From contig NC_053041.3 of assembly GCF_002575655.3 (NCBI RefSeq), positions 377,563,054-377,627,053 on the forward strand: 64,000 nt of DNA. The letters run 5' to 3'. Below, one piece after another: positions 9,396 to 21,514 of this stretch. Numbering within the stretch: position 1 is the first letter of the stretch; each line of letters starts with the position of its first letter. This stretch comes from Aegilops tauschii subsp. strangulata. Its lineage: Eukaryota > Streptophyta > Magnoliopsida > Poales > Poaceae. The notes beneath the pieces were generated by a model. The model was not told where the DNA came from. It worked only from the letters and a program-made list of their open reading frames with translations, and searched no databases. Both the position numbers and the translations under genes were made by a program.

Positions 9396-12300
9396 TGTGA
9401 TGCCCGGACAATTAAGCTACAATGAACCTCTGCTAATGATGCCACATCACCTTGGTTACTATTGATAAACTCGCGTCCGTTAGAAACCTAGTTCAAACTT
9501 CAAATTTAAAATCAAGATCCCCACCCCACTCTCTCGTCTCTCTCCCCCATCCCCGATCCAGATCGGGATCGGGGGGAACGACCCCCACGACCCCGCCACC
9601 TGGAACGAACCACGCCGCTGCCTGGACCTCGCCGCATCCTCGTCACCTCCCACGACGGCCTACACCAGGCCTCGCCGCCCCCTCGCCAGAACCACGACGC
9701 CACCGGACCGCCTCGCCTCCTTCCTCTCCATGCTGCACCGCGCCCGTCTTCCTCGAGCTCCGCCCGTGCTCCGTCCATGGCCACCCCGACCTCCCGCCGC
9801 ACGTCGTCACCGTTGGGCTACTCATCGCCGGCCTCCCCGAGCCTCCCCTGCAACGCGGGTGAGGAACCCCACCAGTCTCCTCCTCTCTCTGCTATTGCGC
9901 TCACCGTTGCTTGCGCCGCCTGCGCCTCAACCATGCCCGACGCGTGCGCCCGCGCACTGCCGCCTTCCCTGGCGCGCACTCACCATGCTCCCAGGCCACG
10001 CCCCGCCCGCGCCTGACTCTGGCTGAGGCCGGCCCTGCTCCCCATCCTCGCGCGGCTGCCTTCGCCGGCGTCCGCCACCGCTGTCCCCGCGCGTGACGGA
10101 GCCCCTCTCCCGCCACTGCCGCTGTCGGGCGCCGCTCTGGCCGGCCTCGCCGCGACCGCACCCGGGTCTGCCTCGCCCGGTAGCCCGTGCCCTCAACTGG
10201 CCTGAGCCACTGACGAATGGCGCCAACGCCCCTGTCTTAAGAAAAACAAAAAAAGAAATGTTAATAAAAATAAAATAACTACTAAAATAATTAATTAATT
10301 AGTGGTTCAGTTAATTAACTTAATTAATTTTGCCTAATTAACTAACTAGCTAATTAGTTAGCCAGAGGACTCTATGACAGTGGGGCCCCACCCCTAGTTA
10401 GCTTAATTTAAACCCGCCTTTTAAAATATGTGACACTCACAGATGGGCCCCATTGACCCTGCTGACTGGTCAACTTTGACCCAGTCAACGCTGACTGTAT
10501 TGCTGACTGGGCACTGACCGGCCCCACACGTCAGGGTTGACCATGGTCAACTCAGCTGACTGATGACGTCATGATGACGCCATGCTGTTGCAATAACCCT
10601 ATTTTAGTTTAATAATAAATCTAGGATATTGCTTAAACTTCAGAAATTCATATAAAATAATCCGTAACTCGGATGAAAAAGTTTTATACATGAAAGTTGC
10701 TCAGAACGACGAGATGAATGCGAATACGCGGTCCGTTTACCTGTCAGATGCCTCTAACTATCTGAACATGGAACATTCCCCCTCCGGTCATCTATCTGAC
10801 ACAGGTTCGGAACCGGGAATACATTCCCGGTTGAATTCCCCCTTCACCCATATCGTGTAGCCATGCGTTAGGTCACACCCGGCACAACATATTGCCATGT
10901 TATGCTTTGTGATGCTATGTTTGCTTTATATTTACTGTTTCTTCCCCCTCTTCTCTCCGGTAGACCCCGAGACCGATGCTGCCCCTGTGATCGACTATGT
11001 CGACGATGACCCCTCCTTGCCAGAGCAACCAGGCAAGCCCCCTCCTTGATCACCAGATATCACCTATTCTTCTCTATACAGCTTGCATTAGAGTAGTGTA
11101 GCATGTTACTGCTTTCGGTTAATCCTATTCTGCTGCATAGCCTGTCATTGTTGCTACAGTTATTACCCTTACCTGCTATCCTACTGCTTAGTATAGGATG
11201 CTAGTGTTCCATCAGTGGCCCTACACTCTTGTCCGTCTGACATGCTATACTACTGGGCCGTGGTCACTTCGGGAGGTGATCACGGGTATATACTATATAC
11301 TTTATATACATGACACATGTGGTGACTAAAGTCGGGTTAGCTCGTTGAGTACCCGCAAGTGATTCTGATGAGGGGGCTGAAAGGACAGGTGGCTCCATCC
11401 CGGTAGAGGTGGGTCTGGGTTCCTGACGGCCCCCGACTGTTACTTTGTGGCGGAGCGACAGGGCAGGTTGAGACCACCTAGGAGAGAGGTGGGCCTGGCC
11501 CTGGTCGGCGTTCGCGGATACTTAACATGCTTAACGAGATCTTGGTATTTGATCTGAGTCTAGCCATTTGGTCTATACGCACTAACCAACTACGCGGGAA
11601 CAGTTATGGGCACTCGGCGTCGTGGTATCAGCCGAAGCTCTTTTTGTCGTCAGCGACTGAATGGCGCGCGCCGCATTGGACCGTAAGCTCGCGCTTGTAT
11701 TAAGGGGGCTAGGTCTGCTTCCGGCCGCGTACACAACGTGCAGGTGTGCAATGGGCAATGGGCCCAGACCCCTGCGCGCATAGGATTTAGACCGGCGTGC
11801 TGACCTCTCTGTTGAGCCTAGGTGGGGCTGCGACGTGTTGATCTTCCGAGGCCGGGCATGACCCAGGAAAGTGTGTCCGGCCAAATGGGATCGAGCGTGT
11901 TGGGTTATGTGGTGCACCCCTGCAGGGAAGTTTATCTATTCGAATAGCCGTGTCCCTCGGTAAAAGGACGACCCGGAGTTGTACCTTGACCTTATGACAA
12001 CTAGAACTGGATACTTAATAAAACACACCCTTCCAAGTGCCAGATATAACCCGGTGATCGCTCTCTAACAGGGCGACGTGGAGGGGATCGCCGGGTAGGA
12101 TTATGCTATGCGATGCTACTTGGTGAACTTACCATCTACTCTCTTCTACATGCTGCAAGATGGAGGTGGCCAGAAGCGTAGTCTTCGACAAGATTAGCTA
12201 TCCCCCTCTTATTCTGGCATTCTGCAGTTCAGTCCACCGATATTGCCCATTTACATAGATACCCATGCATATGTAGTGTAGATCCTTGCTTGCGAGTACT

Positions 12301-12771
12301 TTGGAGGAGTACTCATGGTTGGTTTTCTCCCTCCTTTTCCCCTTTCCCTTCTACCTGGTTGTCGCAACCAGATGCTGGAACCCAGGAGCCAGACGCCACC
12401 GTCGACGACGACTCCTACTACACCGGAGATGCCTACTACTACGTGCAGGCCGCTGACTACGACTAGGAGTAGTTTAGGAGGATCCCAAGCAGGAGGCCTG
12501 TGCCTCTTTCGATCTGTATCCCAGTTTGTGCTAGCCTTCCTAAGGCAAACTTGTTTAACTTATGTTTGTACTCAGATATTGTTGCTTCCGCTGACTCGTC
12601 TATGATCGAGCAGTTGTATTCGAGTCCTCAAGGCCCCTAGCTTGTATTATGATGCTTGTATGACTTATTTATGTTTTAGAGTTGTGTTGTGATATCTTCC
12701 CGTGAGTCCCTGATCTTGATCGTACACATTTGCGTGCATGATTAGTGTACGGTCAAATCGGGGGCGTCACA
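9396..12771. mobile_element. Solo LTR, ~3.4 kb, with 5-bp target duplication
   Basis: The segment begins TGTGATGCCCGG and ends GGGGGCGTCACA, giving TG...CA ends that are also near-perfect 10-bp inverted repeats (TGTGAYGCCC). It is flanked by an exact 5-bp duplication GCGCG at 9391-9395 and 12772-12776. No gag/pol lies inside, so it fits a solo LTR left by recombination between the two LTRs of one element. A GC-rich segment (about 9530-10220) sits between AT-rich ones. The size and the ends recall the long LTRs of Sukkula-type non-autonomous elements; this name is from memory and unchecked. Confidence 0.85.
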
Positions 12772-12776
12772 GCGCG

Positions 12777-13158
12777 GGCCCAAATGCCATCCACCAAATT
12801 AGAAGGCAGTATGCAGGCGGAGAGTCACCCCGGTCATAGCGCGGCAATAACGAGCCGTCATATCACAAAACCCCACCTCCCCGCAGTCTAAGTTTGAAGG
12901 ACGAAGCAACCATCATTTCACTCTTCGCTGAATCCCCTTCTCCCTCACCGTCTTCAAGAAAGGCAACACTCGCATTTTCCACTGTTCTTCTCTCCCAACG
13001 AAGGGAAGGTAAGTGGATCCGTGATGTTGGTATATTTTCGTTCAGAGAAGAAAAAGAACTTTTGCAAAGCAGTAACCGATTCTCACTCTCTTTTTTGTTT
13101 CATTGTCATTGCGATTGTGTTTTCCTTTCAGTGGTCCCCTAGTATTCGTCAGTTTCAT
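12777..13158 (+). other. Probable 5' region and first intron of the following gene fragment
   Basis: Around 13006 the sequence GAAGGGAAG is followed by GTAAGTGG, a good splice donor, and TTTCCTTTCAG at about 13120-13130 is a good acceptor. This suggests a non-coding first exon (about 12880-13008) and an intron upstream of the ATG at 13160. Confidence 0.4.
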
Positions 13159-13159
13159 G

Positions 13160-13945
13160 ATGGACCAAGGAGAACCAGGCAAAGATCTGCCGATATTGGA
13201 GCAGACGCGGGAGGCTGATCCCCACGAGACAGAGAGCTCCAAGAAGATGGACGCAGCCACCGAGCCGACCCCAGATACGCTCACGGCCACTACTAAGATG
13301 GTCAACGCCCCGTTTGAGGTTACAGCCCCCGTGGCACTGCAGGAGCAGTTTTCCCCCTTCGAGGATGTGTCCCCCCCCCCCCCCCCCCCGCTGAGCTGCC
13401 CAAGGAGATTTTCTTCTTTGCCGATCTCGATTATGGTTTTTCATCTAAGTATGTGGTGATGAATAATGCAAAATTTTATTAGCTTCGATGCCATGCTATA
13501 CATTGTGGTTTAAATAACTTGTGTTTCTTATGCTGGAAAGTAATTCAGAATTTGTTTCTGTTTCAATTAGAGCCCTGATGCAGACAAGGATTGTGTGGTT
13601 GTACATGTCACTCGCTATGAGGCGGATGACCTGAATATATGCACTGGGAAAACATAGTTTTTAGGCTGTTGGATCCTGGAAGCCATTTGTGCTTATACCA
13701 ATGAAGAGTTGTATTCCAGCCTCACTGTTGTCAGGCGTGTTGTCCAGGGTGTACTGAAGCACAAGAAGTTCAAAGCTACTCCTTCGTTTGTGAGGCATAC
13801 TGTTCTTGTCAAGCTTACGAAGGAAGATGATGTGGCATGCCTCCACAAACAAGTTTAGGAGTGGCAAGGCCACAAGGTTTTCTTCATGAAGGTTCACAGG
13901 ATTGAGCTGTTGCCGGACGTCCTCGATGATGTTCATGGCAAGGTC
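13160..13945 (+). pseudogene. Unidentified gene fragment, multi-exon, disrupted
   Basis: I do not recognise this product. From the ATG at 13160 the frame reads MDQGEPGKDLPILEQ and continues as an acidic, Pro/Thr-rich N-terminus, until a run of about 20 C (13369-13389) breaks the frame. Beyond it an alternative frame gives ELPKEIFFFADLDYGFSSK ending near 13448. A second exon near 13571-13658 reads SPDADKDCVVVHVTRYEAD. A third (about 13667-13940) reads WILEAICAYTNEELYSS, then HKKFKATPSFVRHTVLVKL and HKVFFMKVHRIELLPDVL. It has one in-frame TAG at 13856-13858. The protein-like frame bias in all three pieces and the splice-like joints argue for a real ancestral gene. It lies inside the CACTA and may be captured. 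Confidence 0.5.
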
Positions 13946-16900
13946 TGTCTTGTGTCCAACCCAAATTAGATATAGGCATGAAATACTTGCCCTAGCTAGT
14001 GTTTAATAGTAGTTTGGATTCTGTCTAATTATTCAAACCTTGCCTGTTATCGAGCCCTCTGGGCTAGTACTCTGTTTGAATCCATCTATGGGAACTACTG
14101 CTACTTTTGTGTGCCCGTGAATCATCGTAATTGTTGCCGAAACAGATGCGTCCTCACTAGTTTTATCATACAAGAAGTGTGTGTTTTGATGAAATAGAGT
14201 ACTCGTTCGAGAACTGTGCGCCGACGTATACATAAGTACTTGTAAGCACTGTTGGTGCTACCCCACTTGTAAGCAGTTGTGCAAAACACGACACATTGGC
14301 TCAGCTCGCTTCAACACTCGGCTATCGACCAGCTAACAATCAACAATCTGCTGTCTGACATATAAGCAACTATGTATCTTGTTACAGTGGTTCATGCAGT
14401 TAACTGAGGCCACAATGTAAATTCCAAACGTTCACACGCTAGTCGAGCGTTCATGTGGAACACTCACATTAAACTCGGCTTCATAAAAAACTTGAAAAGC
14501 ATAAGTTAAGAAATTTTATACATCTTAATGATTCATAGAACATAACAAACATATACTAGTTAATAGCAAAAGACAAAGCTGTGAGAAGGTTTACAAATCA
14601 GGAAAAAACAAGCAAGGCTTCTCTGAGCAAAGGGCCTCCCGGCAGGCTTAAATTTCCTGGAGTTCACTCTAGTTTTTTCTTGTTGCCACCATCTAGGGTT
14701 AGGTTCTCTCGTTCCAGAATAACTATTTATAACTGTGTTCTCAGCTGGAATGCTAAACAGAACCATGCAGTGTACTGACCAGCTGAAAGTCTTGTGCATT
14801 CCACTAAATTTAAGCGCCGCTATTTGCAGAAATAAGTAGACCACAATGCCTCTTGTCCGCGCACCTGTCCCAAAAACCTCCGTGCAGCCGTGCCAGCTTG
14901 TCCTTGGTCCATGGATGAACTGGAGGAAAGTGCATTCCGGACTAGGATGCAGATGTTTTCGCTCGTCCCTGCACTGCAATCATGTAGTAAAACGTATGAA
15001 TCAGCTTCTTTTAGATTGCGTTGGTCATTCTACCTAGTAACTACCAATGTAGGAATACCTGGAAGACGGGTGGTTAGACGACGGCAACGAGGGATAGCCA
15101 TCTCATTTTGCGCAGTTCTACTAAAACTGAGGTGTGTGCTTTTGATTGTGCGGATAGAAATGATACGGAGACAAACATCCCAAAACGATATGGAGACAGA
15201 CATCCCTGTTTGCGCAAATACGAAATACGGTTATTTAAACAGTGACAGATATTTGCAGTGGCGTATGATTAACAACAACATCTATTGTGTTATAATTGGC
15301 ACTAGATTGACAGTATGAAAGTGTCCTTAAGTAAGTAGCATCACATCACATCAACACTGCCACTAGATTAACATGCAGAACAATAGCATTAGTATTACTG
15401 TCATGAGAGTAGCACATGGTCAGTAAATGTGCAATCAAATTTGTGTAGTTCCACTGGGATGAAGCAATGTTAGCGGTGTGAGATTTAAGTGTAACTGCAA
15501 AAACACAATTCATGGGAAATAAAGCAAGATGGAAGCACTTCATAAAATGGTGGTGGCATTGCTTCAATTTATCGACGGCACTAGACCATTACTTATAGTG
15601 ACATTAGGTGGCATTGCTTAATGCTTCATGTGATTTTACATTAACGGTAGCGATATGGGCGTTGGGACAGCAGAGGCATAAAGTGGTGAGGCAGATGTGG
15701 TTGCCAAGAGCGGCAAACACTCAGGCAGCATGTCTGCATTTGTCCCATTTTTATCTCCTCGGCGACATTTTCCTATGTGAGCATAGGAAATCTAGACCTG
15801 CTCATTCTCATTTGCGTTGTCCCCCAACACCCGTCACTTTCTTTCCTTTTTCAACCAAGAGATAGGTCCACTTCCCCCCCACCCTTCGCCATCCACCATG
15901 CTTTCTTCGTCTTTTCAACCAAGAGACCGGTTGGGTACCAGTATCTACTACTTTCCCCCGTTTCCTCTTAGAACCAAGTCCTAGATTCATGCTACAGCCT
16001 TCCCACTTTCTTCCCTGTTTGAACCAACTCTTAGAGTCGACTGTATGAACTAGCTTTACCTCTAGTAATAGTAAAAGTCTAGGTGGCTTTGGAACAGCGG
16101 ACGGAAGTAGAAAAAGATCCACACGAAGCCAAGTGGGGAGCTGGGGCAGTAGAGCAAGGCAGGTTTCGAAGGAATATATACCTGAGGGTCGTTGGCACGT
16201 GGCAAAGACGGCGTTGGGAGGCCGCATCTTGGCCACAATACCGCAGGGAGGAAGAAGGGGTCGGAGGCCCTCTGGAGCCGGCGCTCTCTCGGAGAGAACG
16301 TCACGGCCGCCGATCGAAACGCACGGGCAACAGTTGGTCTCCTCCCTCGCCGACGACGACAGCGTGAACGATGCACCTACACCCCTGCCCCGGTCGAGGT
16401 TGTCCGGCCGGATTTGTGACCAGCCGTGAGTTGAGAGAGATTGTGGCCACCTATATCTTGCTTAGATCTGGAGAGCATGAGAGAGTGAACGAGAGGAATC
16501 CTAGTAAAGCAAGCGCTAAGGCTCCTGCTTATATATGTAGTGGAGTGATTTTGTTGTACCAGCTTCAAAAAATGCGCTCCTACGTGTACCTGCGAGTGGG
16601 TGTGAGAGAACTAGTGCGTGCGTGCACCGCTTCTCTTCGTGAGAGTACGATATACTATGCCCAAAGAACGTTCGCCACAAGAGTAATAGTATAAGTGTGT
16701 GACGTGTGAGCTAAAATAAAATGTGTGCGACGTCTTTTGTTTTTTAGAAGTTCTGAGGGTAGGGTGTGAAGAGCACATATGTGCGTGACGTCTACCTGTA
16801 GATAGACGGTGGGTGCGAGAGGACTCGGGAGGGTGCGTGTGCGTGAGAGAGAGGGGGGCACGTATCAATGCAATGCATGTGTCCGTAAATCATTATCCGA

Positions 16901-17043
16901 CAAACGTTCGCCACAAGCCTTTTCCTGACGAACGCAGTAAGAACCGTTAGATCGGCATCCGACAGTGTCAGTTTTGCCATGTCATTTAACAGAACAGCCA
17001 CTCCTCCTACACACAAATCTTCCACGTGAGTGTTAGCAACTGC
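13946..17043. other. Intra-element spacer, no gene recognised
   Basis: Mixed-composition sequence with only short ORFs of unconvincing composition. A repeated TTTCAACCAAGAGA word occurs at about 15848 and 15916 within a pyrimidine-rich stretch. Near 16060-16440 GC rises, but no domain is visible. The word ACGTTCGCCACAAG occurs at about 16668 and 16903. Confidence 0.35.
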
Positions 17044-17165
17044 CGTATGCTCCCTCCGTTCCAAAATGCAGTGCATATAGCTTTATTGAAAATTCGAACC
17101 TCGCAAACTTTTACCGAGTTTTCGTGTACCAAATTGCACATGTAGAATACCCTGTATATATATCA
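17044..17165. mobile_element. Stowaway-like MITE left-end fragment
   Basis: Starts with GCTCCCTCCGTTCCAAAAT, the typical Stowaway/Mariner terminal sequence of Triticeae. No matching inverted end was found nearby, so it looks truncated. Confidence 0.45.
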
Positions 17166-17261
17166 TTTCATTCATCTTCGAGAGGTAACTATAAAGATGG
17201 GGGAGGAGTCTACAAAGAAAGATCATCGTATCACCTGCTGCAATTTCAACCATCCTTTGGT

Positions 17262-17665
17262 GTGGAGGAATATCAAAGGAACTCTATATGATATGATTTT
17301 TATAGGATTTTTTCCTTTAGAGCCAACTGGTTCATAGGAATAGATTCATATACTCCACATTTCAAAGGAAATAAACATGATATCATTTCTATAGCTTTAG
17401 AGCCACTTGGTTCATATGAATGGATTCCTATACTGCCATAATTTCAAAGGAAAATAAACATTAGCGTATATTCAATAGAAAAGTTCCTATGATATGAACC
17501 AAATTACATCTCTTTTCTAATCCCTCCTCATAGGAATTGAGATACATGTCATCTCTAGATTCAATAGAAAATTTCCTATGATGTCAACCAAATGACATCT
17601 CTTTTCCAATCCCTACTCATAGGAATTGAGATACTCCATGTCATCTCTTTCCCTACAACTTCCAT
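17262..17665. repeat. Paired tandem repeats in inverted arrangement (MITE-like)
   Basis: Left half: two copies of about 85 bp with TTAGAGCCA, TTGGTTCATA and ATTTCAAAGGAAA. Right half: two copies of about 105 bp with TTCAATAGAAAA, TTCCTATGAT, AACCAAAT and ACATCTCTTTTC. The word TTGGTTCATAGGAAT in the left half is mirrored by CCTATGATATGAACCAAA in the right half. The whole can fold back, as expected for a non-autonomous TIR transposon whose ends duplicated. Confidence 0.5.
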
Positions 17666-18633
17666 GTATACATCTTATATTCCTAAATAGCTAGTACAAC
17701 CCACTAGTAGCTTTTTTCCAAGACATGCAACTATGGCACAAGAACTATATAGTGTGTGAATAACTAGAAAGATGGTCGCTAGATGAAGCTAATCCGACAG
17801 TGCAGAGATGGCAAATCCGAGCACTACTGGCCGTTGGATATCATCAACATTCCACCAGATCTGCCACATGTACAATTTAGAAGACTCCATGGTTGAACTT
17901 AAGCATAATGCACAAACCTCAAAACACATGCACTTCTCCTTTGTTCTAGAATCTTTCGTATCATAATTGATTTTTTTCTAAATGAAATGCCATTATTTGT
18001 TTTTTACTTTATGCTTTACATTGCACAACCCCATGAATCTTAACATTTTTATAAAACTAATTGATTTTGAATGAGATGAACTATAAGAACTAAGCGAACA
18101 TCTACATCATGCATATATGACTCAAAGCTTTACATACTATACTGTGTATTTATTCATAATTTGGTTTGGAAATCTCATGCGTTCAATGCATGTGTACCTT
18201 ACTAGTTTTGAGTAGAGTAGCAAATTTCACGCGGCCCCGGGTATATCAAAATGCAGGGCCCATGCATCATTGCCTTTCGGTCGAACCTACGTCCACAATT
18301 TTTGTACGTACTATATCTCCACTGGTCCCCGAAGCCAAAATGCTGCCTCGTTCCCCTAAAACCAAGCGGCCCACACATATTTAAGGCATCGACTCGAACT
18401 CAATCCCTCTCCCGTTTACTACGACGTGGCCCCGCATGCCCTAGTAGTACTCCTACAAACCCTACCGCCGCACGCATCATCAGTTTTCGTCAAGAGGACG
18501 AGGGAGAAGCCGATTTGTACTGGAGGCGCTTTCAAAAAAACTGATCTGTAGTGGAGACCCCTACCCTAGGGTGCCCTAGGTAGCTGCCGCACGCATCATT
18601 GGTTTTCTCTTTTCTTTATGCTCTTGCGCCCTA

Positions 18634-19540
18634 GAGTGAAATGATGGTTGCTTCGTCCGTCCAAGTTAATGCGGGAAAGGTGGGGCTTTGTGATTTGACC
18701 CCTCATCGCTCATTTTCTACTACTGCGGCGCTACGACCGGGGGGCCTCCAATTCCAACTGTTGTTCCGAACTGTAATTTGGTGCATCACACGTGGAACAA
18801 GACGGTGGATGAGACACATGTCGACCAAAGGGGTCCTGTTAAGTGTGTCGCCATTTCGTGTGCGGACTGACCCTGCTTGAGTCGCTACGCCAACACGACA
18901 GGTGCAGCCTACCACTTGGTTTTGCTCCTTGGTGAACCCCGACTATATTGATCTAAAAAGATACGTACTGAACTACCATCTCCGTCTTGTTTTTTTAGAC
19001 GGCTCAGTTTAGAGGGCGTGCACGTAGTTCTAGGTCATCCATTTGACTAACTAAATCTGAGTTACTATGTCACAAAAAGTATATCATTGGATTATTAAGC
19101 AGATGTAGTTTCTAAACATATATTGTTCATCACATATATAGCCAGTTAAATTCTCAACCTAGAACGACGTGCATGCCATGTAAACTGATACGGAGGAAGT
19201 ATAGTAGTAAAAATGAGGTGATTTTACCGAGCGATCGGCGAGGGAGCATGGCCTGTCATGCGGTTCCACGTGTCATGATGTACCAAGGCGATGCGCGTGT
19301 CCCTCTTGAGGCAGAAGCAATACAACGTGGTTTGAGATGATGGCGAACCGGAGTGTGAAATAATGGTTGCTTCGTCCGTCTGGGAAGTTGCGGCATTGTG
19401 ATTTGACGTCTCATTGCTCATTACTACTACTACTGGGGCGGTACGACTGGGGTGCGCCCCCCTTGCTGTTCTGCACTATTATTTGGTGCTTGACACGTCG
19501 ACCCTGTTGCTATATGTCCCACATGTCGGCGACAGGAAGT
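18634..19540. repeat. Direct repeat pair about 0.7 kb apart
   Basis: 18634-18860 and 19350-19540 share ATGGTTGCTTCGTCCGTC, TTGTGATTTGAC, TCATTGCTCATT-like and TAATTTGGTGC-like words in the same order. Divergence is appreciable. A MITE (18973-19204) lies between them. No gene recognised. Confidence 0.6.
18973..19204. mobile_element. Stowaway-type MITE, ~230 bp
   Basis: The ends CTACCATCTCCGTC and, in reverse complement, CTATACTTCCTCCGTATCAG are imperfect inverted repeats. The middle contains GTCACAAAAAGTATATCATT, a core word of a common Triticeae Stowaway family. There is no coding capacity. Confidence 0.55.
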
Positions 19541-20310
19541 ACAGAATTCATGAATGCGAGCATCGACGGAGGAGTACAAGACACGGCTTGGGTTTTTGCT
19601 GCTTCGCGCGATCCATTGATACAAACCCGGACTAAAAAAAGGCAAGGGCGGGTCTTTTCCCGCGCAGCAGGCAGGGGAGTTTGGCATAGTCTGTTCGAGG
19701 CAAGGAGGCAGGAAGGGAAACAAGCAAATAAAGGTTGAGTGACTTATTTTTGGGAAAATCTGATTTTGCGGAGTACGTACCCACTAGGGTTTATAGGGCT
19801 CATCTAAAAAACATTCGTTTTTCTGTTTTATAAGTCTCAATTCTACTACTAGTAGTAGTACACTCACATGTTGGATTTCGAGGTGCGTTAGATCACCCGA
19901 TGCAAGCAATGTCAAGAGAAAACTCACCAATGCATGTAGAAGTTCATGGAAATTTAGTGGTCATTCATGCATTCGTTCTAATTAATGCCTCGGTAAACAT
20001 AACTTCTTGAGAAAAACGAGCGTACTAATTACTTGTGCAAACTAGGAGTAAGAAATTAATTCGACCACTCACCGTCTACCTTGGTTGGAGAGATTTTGAA
20101 ATTGAGCCATAAACTGGAAAGGAGGGAGTAGTAACTTTTGTCTCGATTACTATTTGTGGCCTTGTATAGATGCAAAATGTATTTTTTATAGTGGCCTTGT
20201 ATAAGTAAATGGAGGGAGTACTAAAGGACATATATATTCCAAACAATATGTTAATCTCTCTAACCAAGGTAGTAGGGACGAGGTGTAAACGGAGGGAGTA
20301 CTAGTAAAAT
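19541..20310. mobile_element. Spacer with clustered MITE ends
   Basis: GGAGGGAGTA occurs at about 20121, 20211 and 20291, and a GGCCTTGTATA word is repeated near 20158 and 20193. This pattern fits overlapping remnants of Stowaway-type MITEs between roughly 20040 and 20305. 19541-20040 holds nothing recognisable. Confidence 0.4.
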
Positions 20311-20455
20311 TTTCTCCTCGTCCTACGAGCCACCGCGCGCGTGGGCGAGGGAGCGGGCGTAAGGCGTAGTAAGCAAGCTTCACCTCATCCTGCGAGCCAC
20401 CGCGCCCGTGGGCGGGGGAGATGGCGTACTAAGCAAGCTTCTCCTCGTTCTGTGA
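20311..20455. repeat. Two tandem units of ~70 bp
   Basis: CTCCTCGTCCTACGAGCCAC through GTAGTAAGCAAGCTTC is followed directly by a second copy with CGAGCCACCGCGCCCGTGGG and TACTAAGCAAGCTTC. Confidence 0.75.
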
Positions 20456-20869
20456 GTTGACGGGACACATCAAAAGTACTCCAGTGTATAGAGCCTTGCC
20501 TCTAAGGTAGGCCCCACATGGTTTGCCTCTTTTTTATTTAACATAACGCGTCAAGTCGCAATTTGTTTGTTCACCCGTGGTAGACGATCCTCCCTCCATC
20601 TAGTGGACAACCAGTACACGTGTCAAGTTACCATGTGGGCTGCCTTTTTGTACAGAAATGAGCTCCACTGTGTACCCGCGCGGGTGTGGCTGGGAAAGAT
20701 ACGGGAGTACGTGCACCGTGCGTGCACCTCTTCTCTACGTGCACGTCCCCCACCTATGTGGGTGTGTGTGAGTGGGACTATAGAGATACAAACCTAGACA
20801 TAAAGACCGCTGCAAACATCAATGTTCTGCTTATCACAGATAAGATTGATTAATACCCGTAACAATCCA

Positions 20870-21150
20870 TGTCCTTAACAAAGGGTGCATGCACGTATAG
20901 GTTGAGCGTGTGTCTTGCGTCGTGTGTTGTGTGCATGCAGGCGTGCGAGTGTTGCGTGCGTGCAAGGGTACGTTTCAGTGTTGCATGCATGTGTGCGTAC
21001 GTGCGTGTGTTCGTGAGTGCATGTGTATGCGTCAGTGTTGCACGCCTGCATGCGTGCGTGTGTTTGTTATGTGTATGTGTCAGTGTTGCACGCCTGCATG
21101 CATGCACGTCTTGCGTGCGTGCATGTGTACGTGCGGGGTGAGGCTACACG
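20870..21150. repeat. GT/GC-rich low-complexity stretch with a repeated word
   Basis: Alternating purine-pyrimidine sequence (GTGCGTGCGTG-like). GTCAGTGTTGCACGCCTGCA is present at about 21030 and 21080. The ORFs on both strands reflect the repeat, not a gene. Confidence 0.7.
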
Positions 21151-21514
21151 TCAGTCGGCTGACGTTTTCATCTCTGGTCATTAGATTTTCCAACCGTTGG
21201 ATACGAAATCAAGGGCCTGCAGTTTATCATCAAACTCCACCCCCCTGAGCCGCCAGCCACCACCGGCCGAACCGCCCGCCCCCGCCCTCTGCGGCCGGCC
21301 CGTGCCGCCACGCCGCCCCACCCGCCCCGAAACCACTCCTCACCGCCGGTCCACCGCCGCACCGGCCATCCCTCTAGCCCCTCCCACGCGCCGAGCTTTT
21401 TCTCCGGCGATCCCCACACCACCGCCCAATCAACGCGCCCCCACCGCTGGCGACTGCCAACCAGAGGTCTCACGACTTCGAGTACCCACCGACCACTAAT
21501 TTATTACTATTTCT

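Noticed and set aside
9396..12771. Full-length retrotransposon
   Set aside because: No gag/pol, primer-binding site or second LTR inside. Ends plus 5-bp duplication fit a solo LTR.
20869..21248. Cys-rich small proteins on the + strand
   Set aside because: The region is a GT/GC-rich low-complexity repeat; Cys and Val arise from TGY/GTG repeats.
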